DNA of 64,000 nucleotides, taken from assembly GCF_030397665.1 (NCBI RefSeq), contig NZ_JAPUBT010000015.1, positions 53,377 through 117,376 on the forward strand, written 5' to 3'. The DNA is from Janthinobacterium sp. SUN073 (GTDB lineage Bacteria; Pseudomonadota; Gammaproteobacteria; Burkholderiales; Burkholderiaceae_D). Below, one piece after another: positions 35,298 through 45,456 of this stretch (the stretch's first letter is position 1; each line of letters begins with the position of its first letter). The position numbers and the translations under genes were made by a program. Under the pieces are notes generated by a model. The model searched no databases. It was not told the DNA's origin and saw only the letters and a list, made by a program, of their open reading frames with translations.

Positions 35298-35886
35298 TCA
35301 CGTCTCCTCCGAATAGCGCGACGTCGATGCCGTCGCAGATGCAATGTATGGTGGTCAGATGGACTTCCTGGATGCGCGCCGTGCGCTCGGCCGGCACGCA
35401 GATATGCACGTCGGCGTCCGTCAGTATCTTGCCGATGGCGCCGCCGTCCTTGCCCGTCAGCGCCACGACGCGCATTTCGCGCTCGAGCGCCGCTTCCACG
35501 GCGGCCAGCACGTTGGCCGAATTGCCCGACGTGGAGATGGCCAGCAGGATGTCGCCGGCCTGGCCGAATGCCTGCACCTGCTTCGAGAAAATCTCGCGGT
35601 AGCTGTAGTCATTCGCCACGGCCGTCAGGATCGAGGTATCCGTCGTCAGCGCCAGGGCTGGCAGCGGAAAGCGCTCGCGTTCGAAGCGTCCCACCAGCTC
35701 GGCCGCGAAGTGCTGGCAGTCGGCGGCGGAACCGCCGTTGCCGCAGGCGAGGATCTTGTTACCGTTGGACAATGCATAAAACATCAGGTCGATCGCCTGC
35801 GCAATGGGTTGCGCCAGCACGGGGGCGGCCTGGATCTTGAGTTCGGCACTTTCGTGGAAGTGCGAGAGGATGCGTTGATTATTCAT
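35290..35886 (-). CDS. diaA: SIS-domain phosphosugar isomerase-like protein (DiaA/GmhA group)
   Basis: The 198-residue protein has a single SIS domain: LACGNGGSAADCQHFAAELVGRF, DILLAISTSGNSANVL and VALTGKDGG. In the yraN-diaA-dolP context this is DiaA, the DnaA-binding initiation regulator. The sequence also resembles sedoheptulose-7-phosphate isomerase GmhA, and the two cannot be separated with certainty by eye. The start MNNQRILSHFHES is chosen; the upstream Met in frame (35931) lacks family similarity. Confidence 0.85.
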   Translation of the reverse strand: MNNQRILSHFHESAELKIQAAPVLAQPIAQAIDLMFYALSNGNKILACGNGGSAADCQHFAAELVGRFERERFPLPALALTTDTSILTAVANDYSYREIFSKQVQAFGQAGDILLAISTSGNSANVLAAVEAALEREMRVVALTGKDGGAIGKILTDADVHICVPAERTARIQEVHLTTIHCICDGIDVALFGGDVND

Positions 35887-35943
35887 AGTCTGCCGATTAT
35901 AGTGCAGGCGCGCGGCATGGCGGACAAGCACTGTTAAAAATGC

Positions 35944-36303
35944 TTACATATCGAGGATGTTCCGCAGCCAGCTGATGTGCCCGCCATCGATGGCCAGCGC
36001 GTCGAAGCGGCACGGCGGCAAAGTCTTTTGCCCCTGCAGCCAGGTTTGCGCGGCCACCACCATGCGCCGCTGCTTGGCCGGCGTGATGCTGGCCAGGGCG
36101 CCGCCGTAGGCTGCACTGCTGCGTAGCCGCACTTCGACGAAAACGATGCAGGCGCCATCGCGCATGATCAGGTCCAGCTCGCCGCCCTTGCACAGATAAT
36201 TGCGTTGCAGCAGCACCAGGCCTTGCAGCAGCAGATACGCGAGCGCATCGTCTTCTCCCTGCCGTCCCCGTTCCCGTTTGTTCCAGAAAGCGAAGGGTGG
36301 CAT
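35944..36303 (-). CDS. yraN: UPF0102 / YraN family nuclease-like protein
   Basis: The 119-residue protein belongs to YraN (UPF0102), which has a restriction-endonuclease-like fold. Visible motifs are GEDDALAYLLLQGLVLLQRNYLCKGGELDLIMRD (Glu and Asp of the nuclease core) and VFVEVRLRSSAAYGGALASI. It lies 11 nt after lpoA and upstream of diaA, the conserved order. Biological role unknown. Confidence 0.92.
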   Translation of the reverse strand: MPPFAFWNKRERGRQGEDDALAYLLLQGLVLLQRNYLCKGGELDLIMRDGACIVFVEVRLRSSAAYGGALASITPAKQRRMVVAAQTWLQGQKTLPPCRFDALAIDGGHISWLRNILDM

Positions 36304-36314
36304 GGCGCATGTCC

Positions 36315-37670
36315 TTACTGTACCGGTGGCGTGGCCGGCGCGGCTGGCGGCCAGGTGCCCAGCACGCCCTGCTGGTAGCTGGCGGCTTGTTCCGTGCGTT
36401 CGAACACGCTTTGATCATCGTCAAAGCGCACGGCCAGACGGCCCGTCACGCCATCGAGCGTGAACGGCGCGCTCGGGCGCAACGCCACTTCGCGCGCCAC
36501 GCGGAAGGCATCGATGCCCAGCGCATACAGGCGTTCCATGTCCGCCGTCAGGCGGCGTTCGGCAGGCTGCGGCGGCTGTGGATACACCATCACTTGCGGA
36601 TGGTCGCGCTGCACTTGCCATGGCAAGTCCAGCAGCCGCGCGCCGTCGAGCTCGGGGCCGCTGGCGCCGCGCCCGGCGCCGGGATTCAGGGATGAGGTGC
36701 CATACAGGGGCAGATCGCTGCCGATGGCCACGCGCAGCTGGCGCGCCTGGTCGGCGTCAAGCGCGACAAACAGCAGGCCCGGCGGCGTCGCGGCCAGGCG
36801 TGCGCGCAGCTGCACCAGTTCCGCATCGCTCAGGTAGCCGTTCGTGGCCGTCAAGTCCATCACATCGACCTTGCCGCCCTGGCGCAGCCATTCCTGCTTG
36901 AAGGCGGCGCTGATGCGGCGCTGCGAGGGCGAACCGGCCGACAGGATCAGCGCGCTGGCGCCCGGCTGTTCGCTGGCGGCCCAGGCGGCGACCTGGCGCG
37001 CTTCCGCCTCGATCGACAGGCCCATCACCAGCAGCTTGGCCGGCAGACGCGCCTCGCCGCGGTTGTCCGGGTGGTTCAGGGCGATCGTCGGTTTACGCAC
37101 CAGGTCGCTGTTCGCCACGGCCGTGACGGCCGAGCGCGACAAAGGCCCCACGACGACGTCCTGTTCCTCTTGCGCTTGCGCAAACTTGTTCAGGACGTCG
37201 CTGCTGCCGTCGCCCGTGTCGATCACCGTCACTTCGAAGCCGCTGCGGTCGCGCTCATACGCGGCCATGAAGCCGGCGCGCAGCAGTTCGGCGGCCGGGC
37301 CCAGGGTGTCCGAGCGCAGCGGCAGCAGCAGGCCGATGTGGTGGACCTTGCCGTCGGACGGCGCCGGCGCCGTGGCCGCCGGCATGTCCTGCGGCGTGCC
37401 GGTCGCCGGCTTGTTCTGGATGGGCGCCAGCGGCGCGCCGTTGCCGTCGTACGCGGTAATATCGGGCACGGCCACGGCAAACGTCACCGGTTCGGGCGCG
37501 GGCGGCTTGGGCGGCACGGGCGGCGGCAGCGGCTTCGGTGGCGGCAGCGCCCTTGTGTTAGATTCAATAGGCGCGCACAATTGCCCGGGCGCGTCGCAAG
37601 GCGTGCTGCAAGCGCTCAGCATGCCGGTCGCGGCACAAACAAGCAGTAACTTCACACTATTAGCAAGCAT
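36315..37670 (-). CDS. lpoA: penicillin-binding protein activator LpoA/LppC family lipoprotein
   Basis: The 451-residue lipoprotein has its signal ending LSAC (Cys21), then a Pro-rich linker (about 40-60, 70-110). The remainder is a periplasmic-binding-protein-like domain (HHIGLLLPLRSDTLGPAAELLRAGFMAAYERD). LpoA activates the peptidoglycan synthase PBP1A from the outer membrane. It lacks the N-terminal TPR domain of E. coli LpoA, which is usual for shorter betaproteobacterial forms. GGAGG precedes the ATG. It is divergent from rsmI with only 12 nt between start codons. Confidence 0.9.
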   Translation of the reverse strand: MLANSVKLLLVCAATGMLSACSTPCDAPGQLCAPIESNTRALPPPKPLPPPVPPKPPAPEPVTFAVAVPDITAYDGNGAPLAPIQNKPATGTPQDMPAATAPAPSDGKVHHIGLLLPLRSDTLGPAAELLRAGFMAAYERDRSGFEVTVIDTGDGSSDVLNKFAQAQEEQDVVVGPLSRSAVTAVANSDLVRKPTIALNHPDNRGEARLPAKLLVMGLSIEAEARQVAAWAASEQPGASALILSAGSPSQRRISAAFKQEWLRQGGKVDVMDLTATNGYLSDAELVQLRARLAATPPGLLFVALDADQARQLRVAIGSDLPLYGTSSLNPGAGRGASGPELDGARLLDLPWQVQRDHPQVMVYPQPPQPAERRLTADMERLYALGIDAFRVAREVALRPSAPFTLDGVTGRLAVRFDDDQSVFERTEQAASYQQGVLGTWPPAAPATPPVQ

Positions 37671-37682
37671 TTAACCTCCAAA

Positions 37683-38591
37683 ATGACCGTACAAGAAATC
37701 AGTTCCATCGCCAGCCTGCCCATCATGACAGAGGCGGCGCACCAGGTCTATCCTATCGCAACATTGTATATAGTGGCCACGCCGATCGGCAATGTGACCG
37801 ACATCAGCCTGCGCGCGCTGCATTTGCTGAGCATTGCCGACGCCGTCGCCTGTGAAGATACGCGCAACACGGCGCACCTGCTGACGCGCTTCGGCTTGAA
37901 CAAGCCATTAATTGCGGCGCATCAACATAACGAGCGCGAAGTGGCGCAGACGCTGATCGCCCGCCTGCACGCTGGCGAGCGCATCGCCCTCGTCTCCGAC
38001 GCGGGCACGCCGGCCGTGTCCGACCCGGGCGCGCGCATCGTCGACGCCGTGCGCGCGGCCGGCTTGCGCGTGCTGCCCCTGCCCGGTCCGTCGGCGGCGA
38101 TCACGGCCATTTCCGCCAGCGGCTTGTTGAATGACCAGTTTTACTTCGTCGGCTTCCTGCCGGCGAAGGCCAAGCAGCGCGAAAACATGCTGCACAGCCT
38201 GCGCGGCGTGACGGCGACGATGGTGTTCTATGAGGCGCCGCACCGCATCCTCGATTGCGCCACGGCCCTGGTGGAAGCGTTCGAGCCCACGCGCCAGGTG
38301 GTGTTCGCGCGCGAACTGACGAAAATGTTCGAGGAAATCCACCGCTGTCCCCTGTCCGAGGCGGAGGCGTGGATCCGTGCCGACGCGCACCGCGAAAAGG
38401 GAGAATTCGTCGTCCTGCTCGAAGGCGCGACGGAGGCGCAGGACGCGGAAGACGTGGAAGCGGAACGCATCCTCAACATCCTGCTGGCCGAATGCAGCGT
38501 CAAGCAGGCGGCGAACCTGACGGCACAAATCACGGGCCGCAAGAAGAATGCGCTGTATGAGCGGGCGTTGCAGTTGAAGGGGCAGGAATAA
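37683..38591 (+). CDS. rsmI: 16S rRNA (cytidine1402-2'-O)-methyltransferase
   Basis: The 302-residue SAM-dependent methyltransferase modifies C1402 in the ribosomal P site. Motifs: LYIVATPIGNVTDIS, ACEDTRNTAHLL, LVSDAGTPAVSDPG, and FYEAPHRILD. The family core starts near residue 28, so the true start may be the in-frame ATG at 37725; neither has a strong ribosome site. It is divergent from lpoA, as in many proteobacteria. Confidence 0.93.
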   Translation: MTVQEISSIASLPIMTEAAHQVYPIATLYIVATPIGNVTDISLRALHLLSIADAVACEDTRNTAHLLTRFGLNKPLIAAHQHNEREVAQTLIARLHAGERIALVSDAGTPAVSDPGARIVDAVRAAGLRVLPLPGPSAAITAISASGLLNDQFYFVGFLPAKAKQRENMLHSLRGVTATMVFYEAPHRILDCATALVEAFEPTRQVVFARELTKMFEEIHRCPLSEAEAWIRADAHREKGEFVVLLEGATEAQDAEDVEAERILNILLAECSVKQAANLTAQITGRKKNALYERALQLKGQE

Positions 38592-38597
38592 AGGGAT

Positions 38598-38635
38598 GGT
38601 GAGATACCCAATCCGGGTATGTTGTTAGACTCACC
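38598..38635. terminator. two-part hairpin between convergent rsmI and TonB-like genes
   Basis: Outer arms GGTGAG (38598) and CTCACC (38630), and inner arms ATACCC (38604) and GGGTAT (38615), pair exactly. It overlaps the stop codon of the minus-strand gene and follows the rsmI stop by 6 nt. There is no long T run, so termination strength is uncertain. Confidence 0.5.
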
Positions 38636-39263
38636 ACTTGCAGCCGCTATCCTTCTTGTCCAGCAACATCAGCACGGGTGCCAGCAAGCCCGCGCCCGCA
38701 TAGGCGGTGCGGCAATCGCCGCGCTTGCCTTGCGCGATATCGCGCGCCAGCTGGGTTTCCGTTTGCAGCGGCTTGTCGGGGATTTGCCCCACGGCCGTGC
38801 CCACCCTGGACGGGTCGCGCTCGCCCGCCATCTTGCGCGCCGTCTTCCTGGCCGCTTCCATGTCGAATTTCGGTGTTTCTTGCGCCAAGGTATCGGAACT
38901 GGCCGCCGGCGTGGCTGGTGAGGCCGGCACGACAGTGATGGCTTGCGGGCTGGATGCTGGTGCCGTGGCGGCCGCCGGCGTTTCCCGGGGTGTGGCGAGT
39001 TTTGGCTTGCTGATGGGCTTGGGTTCGCGTTTAGGCTTGACGACTTCGACTGGCGGCGGGGGCGGCTTGGCGGCCAGCGGACGTATCCACACGGCGATCG
39101 ATTCCACGCGCGGGGCCGTGTCTATCCGTGCGGCCGGCTGCACATGGCGCCACAGAGAGATCAAGGCGCCATGCAGCAGCAAGGACACGGCGATGCCCAG
39201 CACGATGCCGCGGCGGTTCGGCAAGGGCCGCCCGCCGTCGCTTCTTTCTATCCTGAACTCCAT
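38631..39263 (-). CDS. TonB-like membrane protein with Pro/Lys-rich linker, lacking a recognisable TonB C-terminal domain
   Basis: The product has about 210 residues. After a short cytoplasmic part there is one membrane helix (RGIVLGIAVSLLLHGALISLW, TonB-like with His). A linker rich in Pro, Lys and Ala follows (PPPPPVEVVKPKREPKPISKPK). The C-terminus, about 80 residues, has two Cys (GDCRTAYAGAGLLAPV, DSGCKW) instead of a TonB fold. Three in-frame Met codons (39317, 39281, 39263) are possible; 39263 has the nearest AAGG-type ribosome site. It may be a species-group-specific envelope protein. No function is assigned. Confidence 0.68.
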   Translation of the reverse strand: MEFRIERSDGGRPLPNRRGIVLGIAVSLLLHGALISLWRHVQPAARIDTAPRVESIAVWIRPLAAKPPPPPVEVVKPKREPKPISKPKLATPRETPAAATAPASSPQAITVVPASPATPAASSDTLAQETPKFDMEAARKTARKMAGERDPSRVGTAVGQIPDKPLQTETQLARDIAQGKRGDCRTAYAGAGLLAPVLMLLDKKDSGCKW

Positions 39264-39429
39264 TGCCGTCGTCGCCTTCATGTCTGATCGGGAAAACTCG
39301 CGTAGTGAGTGTCGCATATTTCATGCATGTTGAAAAATACAGGCGTTCCTGTGCCGCGCGTAAATAATTTACACAGAGTTTCATCTGACCCTTGACCGAA
39401 GTCGATACGGCCTGTATTATCTTGGTCTT

Positions 39430-39506
39430 CGGAGTGTGGCGCAGCCCGGTAGCGCACCTGGTTTGGGACCAGGGGGTCCAAGGTTCGAATCCTTGTACTC
39501 CGACCA
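39430..39506 (+). tRNA. tRNA-Pro (anticodon TGG)
   Basis: The 77-nt cloverleaf has acceptor stem CGGAGTG pairing with TACTCCG (one G-T), and encoded CCA. Anticodon arm CTGGT-TTGGGAC-CAG carries TGG, and the T-arm contains GGTTCGAATCC. It reads CCN proline codons, mainly CCA. A terminator follows 13 nt downstream, so it is a single-gene transcript. Confidence 0.97.
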
Positions 39507-39519
39507 AATTTGTAGAAAA

Positions 39520-39552
39520 AAACCCAAGAGTTTAGGCTCTTGGGTTTTTTTT
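39520..39552 (+). terminator. Rho-independent terminator of tRNA-Pro
   Basis: An 11-bp perfect stem (AAACCCAAGAG / CTCTTGGGTTT) with a 6-nt loop is followed by a T run. It directly follows the tRNA. Confidence 0.93.
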
Positions 39553-39571
39553 CGTCTGTAGCACCTGCAGC

Positions 39572-39595
39572 AAAAAGGGGCCATCGGCCCCTTTT
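39572..39595 (-). terminator. terminator after the HMG-CoA lyase gene
   Basis: A 10-bp perfect stem (AAAAGGGGCC / GGCCCCTTTT) with a 3-nt loop lies just after the liuE stop. With A/T flanks on both sides it can act in both directions. It ends the long minus-strand liu/bio transcription unit. Confidence 0.88.
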
Positions 39596-39597
39596 GT

Positions 39598-40518
39598 TTA
39601 TGCGGTGCGTTTCGCCGCGATGGCGTTGCCGGCGCGGCTAGATCCCTTGCGCCCCAGCTGCTGCGAGATGAACTGGCCCGCGTCCACCACCAGGTCCAGG
39701 TCGATGCCGGTGGCGATGCCCAATCCCTGCATCATGTACAGCACGTCCTCGGTGGCCACGTTGCCGGTGGCGCCCTTGGCGTAGGGGCAACCGCCCAGGC
39801 CGGAAACGGACGAGTGATAGATCGCGATACCCGTTTCCAGGCTGGCGTAGATGTTCGCCAGCGCCTGGCCGTAGGTGTCGTGGAAGTGGCCGGACAGGCC
39901 GCCCACGTGGAAGGCCGCAATGGCGCGCTGCATCACCGCCTGCGTTTTGCGCGGCGTGGCCACGCCGATGGTGTCGGCGATGTCGATCTCGTCGCAACCG
40001 AGGTCGCGCATGCGGCCCACCACGTCGGCCACGGCGTCCAGCGGCACGTCGCCCTGGTAGGGGCAGCCGAAGGCGCAGCTGATGCTGCCGCGCAGGCGCA
40101 GGCCGTGTTCCTTGGCCGCCTTGGCCACGCCTTCGAAGCGGGCGATCGATTCGGCGATCGAGCAGTTGATGTTCTTTTGCGAGAAGGCCTCGGAGGCGGA
40201 GCCGAAGATCACCACTTCATCGGCCTTCGCCGCCAGCGCCGCCTCGAAACCCTGCATGTTCGGCGTCAGCGCGGAATAAATCGTGCCGGCGCGTCGCGCG
40301 ATCTTTTCCATCACTTCCGCGCTGGTGGCCATCTGCGGCACCCATTTCGGCGAGACGAAGGACGCCGCCTCGATATTGGCGAAGCCGGCCAGGGTCAGGC
40401 GGTCGACCAGTTCGATCTTGACGGCGGCGCTGATGGTGTCCTTTTCGTTTTGCAGGCCGTCGCGCGGACCCACTTCGACGATCTTGACCTGCTTGGGCAA
40501 ATTCGGTTGATTGCTCAT
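39598..40518 (-). CDS. liuE: hydroxymethylglutaryl-CoA lyase
   Basis: The 306-residue HMGL-like TIM-barrel enzyme splits HMG-CoA into acetoacetate and acetyl-CoA, the last step of leucine/isovalerate degradation. Motifs: VGPRDGLQNEKD near residue 16, FVSPKWVPQMA, DTIGVATP, HFHDTYGQALAN, and the signature region GLGGCPYAKGATGNVATEDVLYML-like with the catalytic Cys. It starts 1 nt after the upstream ghrA-like gene and ends the liu unit before a terminator. Confidence 0.96.
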   Translation of the reverse strand: MSNQPNLPKQVKIVEVGPRDGLQNEKDTISAAVKIELVDRLTLAGFANIEAASFVSPKWVPQMATSAEVMEKIARRAGTIYSALTPNMQGFEAALAAKADEVVIFGSASEAFSQKNINCSIAESIARFEGVAKAAKEHGLRLRGSISCAFGCPYQGDVPLDAVADVVGRMRDLGCDEIDIADTIGVATPRKTQAVMQRAIAAFHVGGLSGHFHDTYGQALANIYASLETGIAIYHSSVSGLGGCPYAKGATGNVATEDVLYMMQGLGIATGIDLDLVVDAGQFISQQLGRKGSSRAGNAIAAKRTA

Positions 40519-40519
40519 C

Positions 40520-41452
40520 TCAATATCCTTGCAAACGGTTGACGATGCCGGCGACAGAGTCTCCGGCGTGCAGGCGGCGCATCTTGGCGGCGATTTGCGC
40601 CACGCTTTCGCGGCGCAGGGTGGCGGCCGAAATATGCGGCGTGATGGTAATACGCGGTTCTTGCCAGAACGGGTGCTGCTGCGGCAGCGGCTCGTTGCGG
40701 AACACGTCGAGTGTCGCCCCGGCGATATGCCCTGAACGGATCAGGGGCAGCAAATCCGGTTCGGCGAGATGCGCGCCGCGCGCCACGTTGATGACGTAGG
40801 CGCCGGGCAGCAGCATCGACAGGCGCGTGCGGTCGAGCAGGTTGTGCGTCTCCGGCGTGAGCGGCAGCATGCATATCAGCACGCGCGTGCCGCGCAAGAA
40901 TTCTTCGAGCCCCTCCTCGCCCGCAAAGCACGCGACGCCATCAAGGTGCTTGTGGCTGCGGCTCCAGCCGCGCAGGGGGAATTCGAACTGCGCCAGCGCT
41001 TGCAGCACGCGCGTGCCCAGCACCCCCATGCCCAGCACGCCGACGGGGAAATCGGCCTTGTCGAAGGCGGGCAACGGCTGCCAGATGCCCGCGCGGCCCT
41101 GCGCCTCGTAATCGTCGAAGCGGCGGAAGTGGCGCAGCACGGCGTGGCTCACATACTCGGCCATCTGCACGCCCATGCCCGCGTCGTCGAGGCGCACCAG
41201 CGGCACGTGGGCGGGCAGCACGTCGCCGAATTTCAAGAGCGCGTCAACGCCGGCGCCCGTGTTGAAGATGGCTTTCACGCAGCCCAGTTCCGGCAGCATG
41301 GCCGTTGGCGGCTGCCACACGACGGCGTAGTCGCATGGCGCGAACGTGTCGCCTTCGCGCCAGAAGACAATTTCCGCTTCGGGCAGCAAGTCCTTGAAAT
41401 CGGCGATCCACGCCGCTTCCTTGCCGTCCGAACGTTGTAAAAGGATGCGCAT
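40520..41452 (-). CDS. ghrA: glyoxylate/hydroxypyruvate reductase A-like 2-hydroxyacid dehydrogenase
   Basis: The 310-residue D-isomer-specific 2-hydroxyacid dehydrogenase has the NAD(P)-binding loop VGVLGMGVLGTRVLQALAQF, the VINVARGAHLAEPDLL block with active-site Arg environment, and the catalytic His in PHISAATLRRES. GhrA reduces glyoxylate and hydroxypyruvate. Its place between liuD and liuE suggests co-transcription, but it has no known step in leucine degradation. Spacing is 11 nt from liuD and 1 nt to liuE. Confidence 0.9.
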   Translation of the reverse strand: MRILLQRSDGKEAAWIADFKDLLPEAEIVFWREGDTFAPCDYAVVWQPPTAMLPELGCVKAIFNTGAGVDALLKFGDVLPAHVPLVRLDDAGMGVQMAEYVSHAVLRHFRRFDDYEAQGRAGIWQPLPAFDKADFPVGVLGMGVLGTRVLQALAQFEFPLRGWSRSHKHLDGVACFAGEEGLEEFLRGTRVLICMLPLTPETHNLLDRTRLSMLLPGAYVINVARGAHLAEPDLLPLIRSGHIAGATLDVFRNEPLPQQHPFWQEPRITITPHISAATLRRESVAQIAAKMRRLHAGDSVAGIVNRLQGY

Positions 41453-41463
41453 CGTGGCAACCT

Positions 41464-43491
<2,028 letters not shown>

Positions 43492-43585
43492 GGTCTCTCT
43501 CTTTGCAGCTCGTGGCTGGAAGTTTTTTATCTGAGGTGTCGCTGTGAAGGGATGCGCCCTGGCGGGGCGCATCCCGGGGGCTGGA

Positions 43586-44632
43586 TCAGCAGCCGCACTT
43601 CTCTTTCTGCACCGAGTCCAGCATGGCGCCGCGCGTTTGCAGGCCCAGTTTGCCGAGCAAGACGCGGTCGTCTTCCGCTTCCGGATTGTCGGTGGTGAGC
43701 AGCTTGTCGCCGTAGAAGATGGAATTGGCGCCAGCCAGGAAGCACATGGCTTGCACGGCTTCGCCCATCTGGCGGCGGCCTGCCGACAAACGCACGCGCG
43801 CCTTCGGCATGGTGATGCGGGCAACGGCGATCGTGCGCACGAATTCGAACGGGTCGAGCGCTTCCAGGCCGAACAAAGGCGTGCCTTCCACCTGCACCAG
43901 GTGGTTGACGGGCACCGATTCCGGGTACGGATTCAAATTGGCCAGCTGGGCGATCAGGCCGGCGCGCTGCAGACGCGTCTCGCCCATGCCGACGATGCCG
44001 CCACAGCACACTTTCAAGCCGGCTTCGCGCACGCGGCCCAAAGTATCGAGGCGGTCCTGGTATTCGCGCGTGGAGATGACGTTGTCGTAGAACTCGGGCG
44101 CCGTGTCCAGGTTGTGGTTGTAGAAGTCCAGGCCCGCGTTTTTCAGGCGGTCCGCTTGTCCCTCTTCCAGCATGCCCAAAGTAGCGCAGGTTTCCAGGCC
44201 CAGCGCCTTCACCTTGGTCACCATCTCTTCGACTTTTTCCATGTCGCGCTCTTTCGGGCTGCGCCAGGCGGCGCCCATGCAGAAGCGCGTGGCGCCGTTG
44301 GCTTTCGCCTGGCGGGCCGCGTCGAGCACCGTGTCGATGTCGAGGATTTTTTTCGCTTCCACGCCCGTGTCGTAGCGCGCCGCTTGCGGGCAGTAGCCGC
44401 AGTCTTCTTCGCAGCCGCCCGTCTTGATCGACAACAGGGTCGCCAGTTCCACGTCGCCATCGGGGAAGTTGATGCGGTGCGTTTGCTGGGCCTTGAACAT
44501 CAGGTCATTGAATGGCAGGTCGAACAGCGCCAGTACATCGGCGACGGGCCAGGTGGCCGCTTCCGGCACGGTGATGCGCGCCGCAGGGCGGTGCAGTTCG
44601 ACGGTTTTTGCTGCTTCTTGGACGTGAGACAT
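43586..44632 (-). CDS. bioB: biotin synthase
   Basis: The 348-residue radical-SAM enzyme inserts sulfur into dethiobiotin. The SAM cluster motif is CEEDCGYC (Cys74, Cys78, Cys81). The [2Fe-2S]-related block GLKVCCGGIVGMGET and NHNLDTAPEFY are present. It lies 32 nt after bioD and 94 nt before liuD. The extended C-terminus ends KEKCGC. Confidence 0.97.
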   Translation of the reverse strand: MSHVQEAAKTVELHRPAARITVPEAATWPVADVLALFDLPFNDLMFKAQQTHRINFPDGDVELATLLSIKTGGCEEDCGYCPQAARYDTGVEAKKILDIDTVLDAARQAKANGATRFCMGAAWRSPKERDMEKVEEMVTKVKALGLETCATLGMLEEGQADRLKNAGLDFYNHNLDTAPEFYDNVISTREYQDRLDTLGRVREAGLKVCCGGIVGMGETRLQRAGLIAQLANLNPYPESVPVNHLVQVEGTPLFGLEALDPFEFVRTIAVARITMPKARVRLSAGRRQMGEAVQAMCFLAGANSIFYGDKLLTTDNPEAEDDRVLLGKLGLQTRGAMLDSVQKEKCGC

Positions 44633-44664
44633 GTGATTCCTTCGTTTCTATTTTTTGGATACGT

Positions 44665-45456
44665 TTAAGTGTTGGGATGCTGCGCCGGCCAGTTGGGCAA
44701 GCCGGTGAAATCGAGATACGCCGCCGCCGCTTGCGCGCTCGGCTGCGCCAGGCGCGGCACCTTGCCCAGCAGCGGTGCCGGGATGCGCTCGATCAGCGCA
44801 TCGATATTTTCGTCGAGGAAGCGCATTTCCCCTTCCAGGGTGTTGGCCACCCAGCCGATCACCGTCAGGCCGCGCGCTTCGATGGCTTCCACCGTCAGCA
44901 AGGCCTGGCTGATGCAACCCAGACGCATGCCGACCACCAGGATCACCGGTAAATCGAGCTGCTGCGCCAGGTCGGCCGAATCAAATCCGGGCGACAGCGG
45001 CACGCGGAAACCGCCCACGCCTTCGACCACCACGGCATCCGAGGCGGCGGCGATTTCCAGGTAGGCGGCCAGGATCGGCACCGACTCGATGCTCACGCCC
45101 TCGAGGGCGGCGGCGATGTGCGGCGCGGCCGCTTCCTTCAGCATGTAGGGCGTAGTCAGGTTGCGCAGCATGGTGACGTTGCCAGCGGCGATCAGGCTGT
45201 CGGCGTCTTCATTATGGAGTTCGCCGTCGCGCATCTCGGCGCCGGCGGCGACAGGCTTCATGCCGCAGGCACGCACGCCACGCGCGACCAGCGCATGCAG
45301 CAGGGCCGACGAGGTCAAGGTCTTGCCGATTTCCGTGTCCGTGCCGGTGACGAAACAGGCAAAGCGCGAGGGCAGGCCGGCAATGGCTGGAGCCGGCTGC
45401 ACGGCCGGCGCCAGGTCCGCCAGCACTTCGGCCACGATGGGGTCATCAAGGCTCAT
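44665..45456 (-). CDS. bioD: dethiobiotin synthetase
   Basis: The 263-residue ATP-dependent enzyme closes the ureido ring to form dethiobiotin. The P-loop GTDTEIGKT is at residues 38-46; ACGMKPVAAG and VEGVGGFRVPL follow. The N-terminus is about 30 residues longer than usual; an internal start is possible but none is compelling. It overlaps bioF by 11 nt, suggesting coupled translation. Confidence 0.95.
   Translation of the reverse strand: MSLDDPIVAEVLADLAPAVQPAPAIAGLPSRFACFVTGTDTEIGKTLTSSALLHALVARGVRACGMKPVAAGAEMRDGELHNEDADSLIAAGNVTMLRNLTTPYMLKEAAAPHIAAALEGVSIESVPILAAYLEIAAASDAVVVEGVGGFRVPLSPGFDSADLAQQLDLPVILVVGMRLGCISQALLTVEAIEARGLTVIGWVANTLEGEMRFLDENIDALIERIPAPLLGKVPRLAQPSAQAAAAYLDFTGLPNWPAQHPNT

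Noticed and set aside
39430..39600. tRNA-Pro as an integration site of a genomic island
   Set aside because: No integrase, no repeat of the tRNA 3' end nearby, and both flanks are ordinary chromosomal genes.
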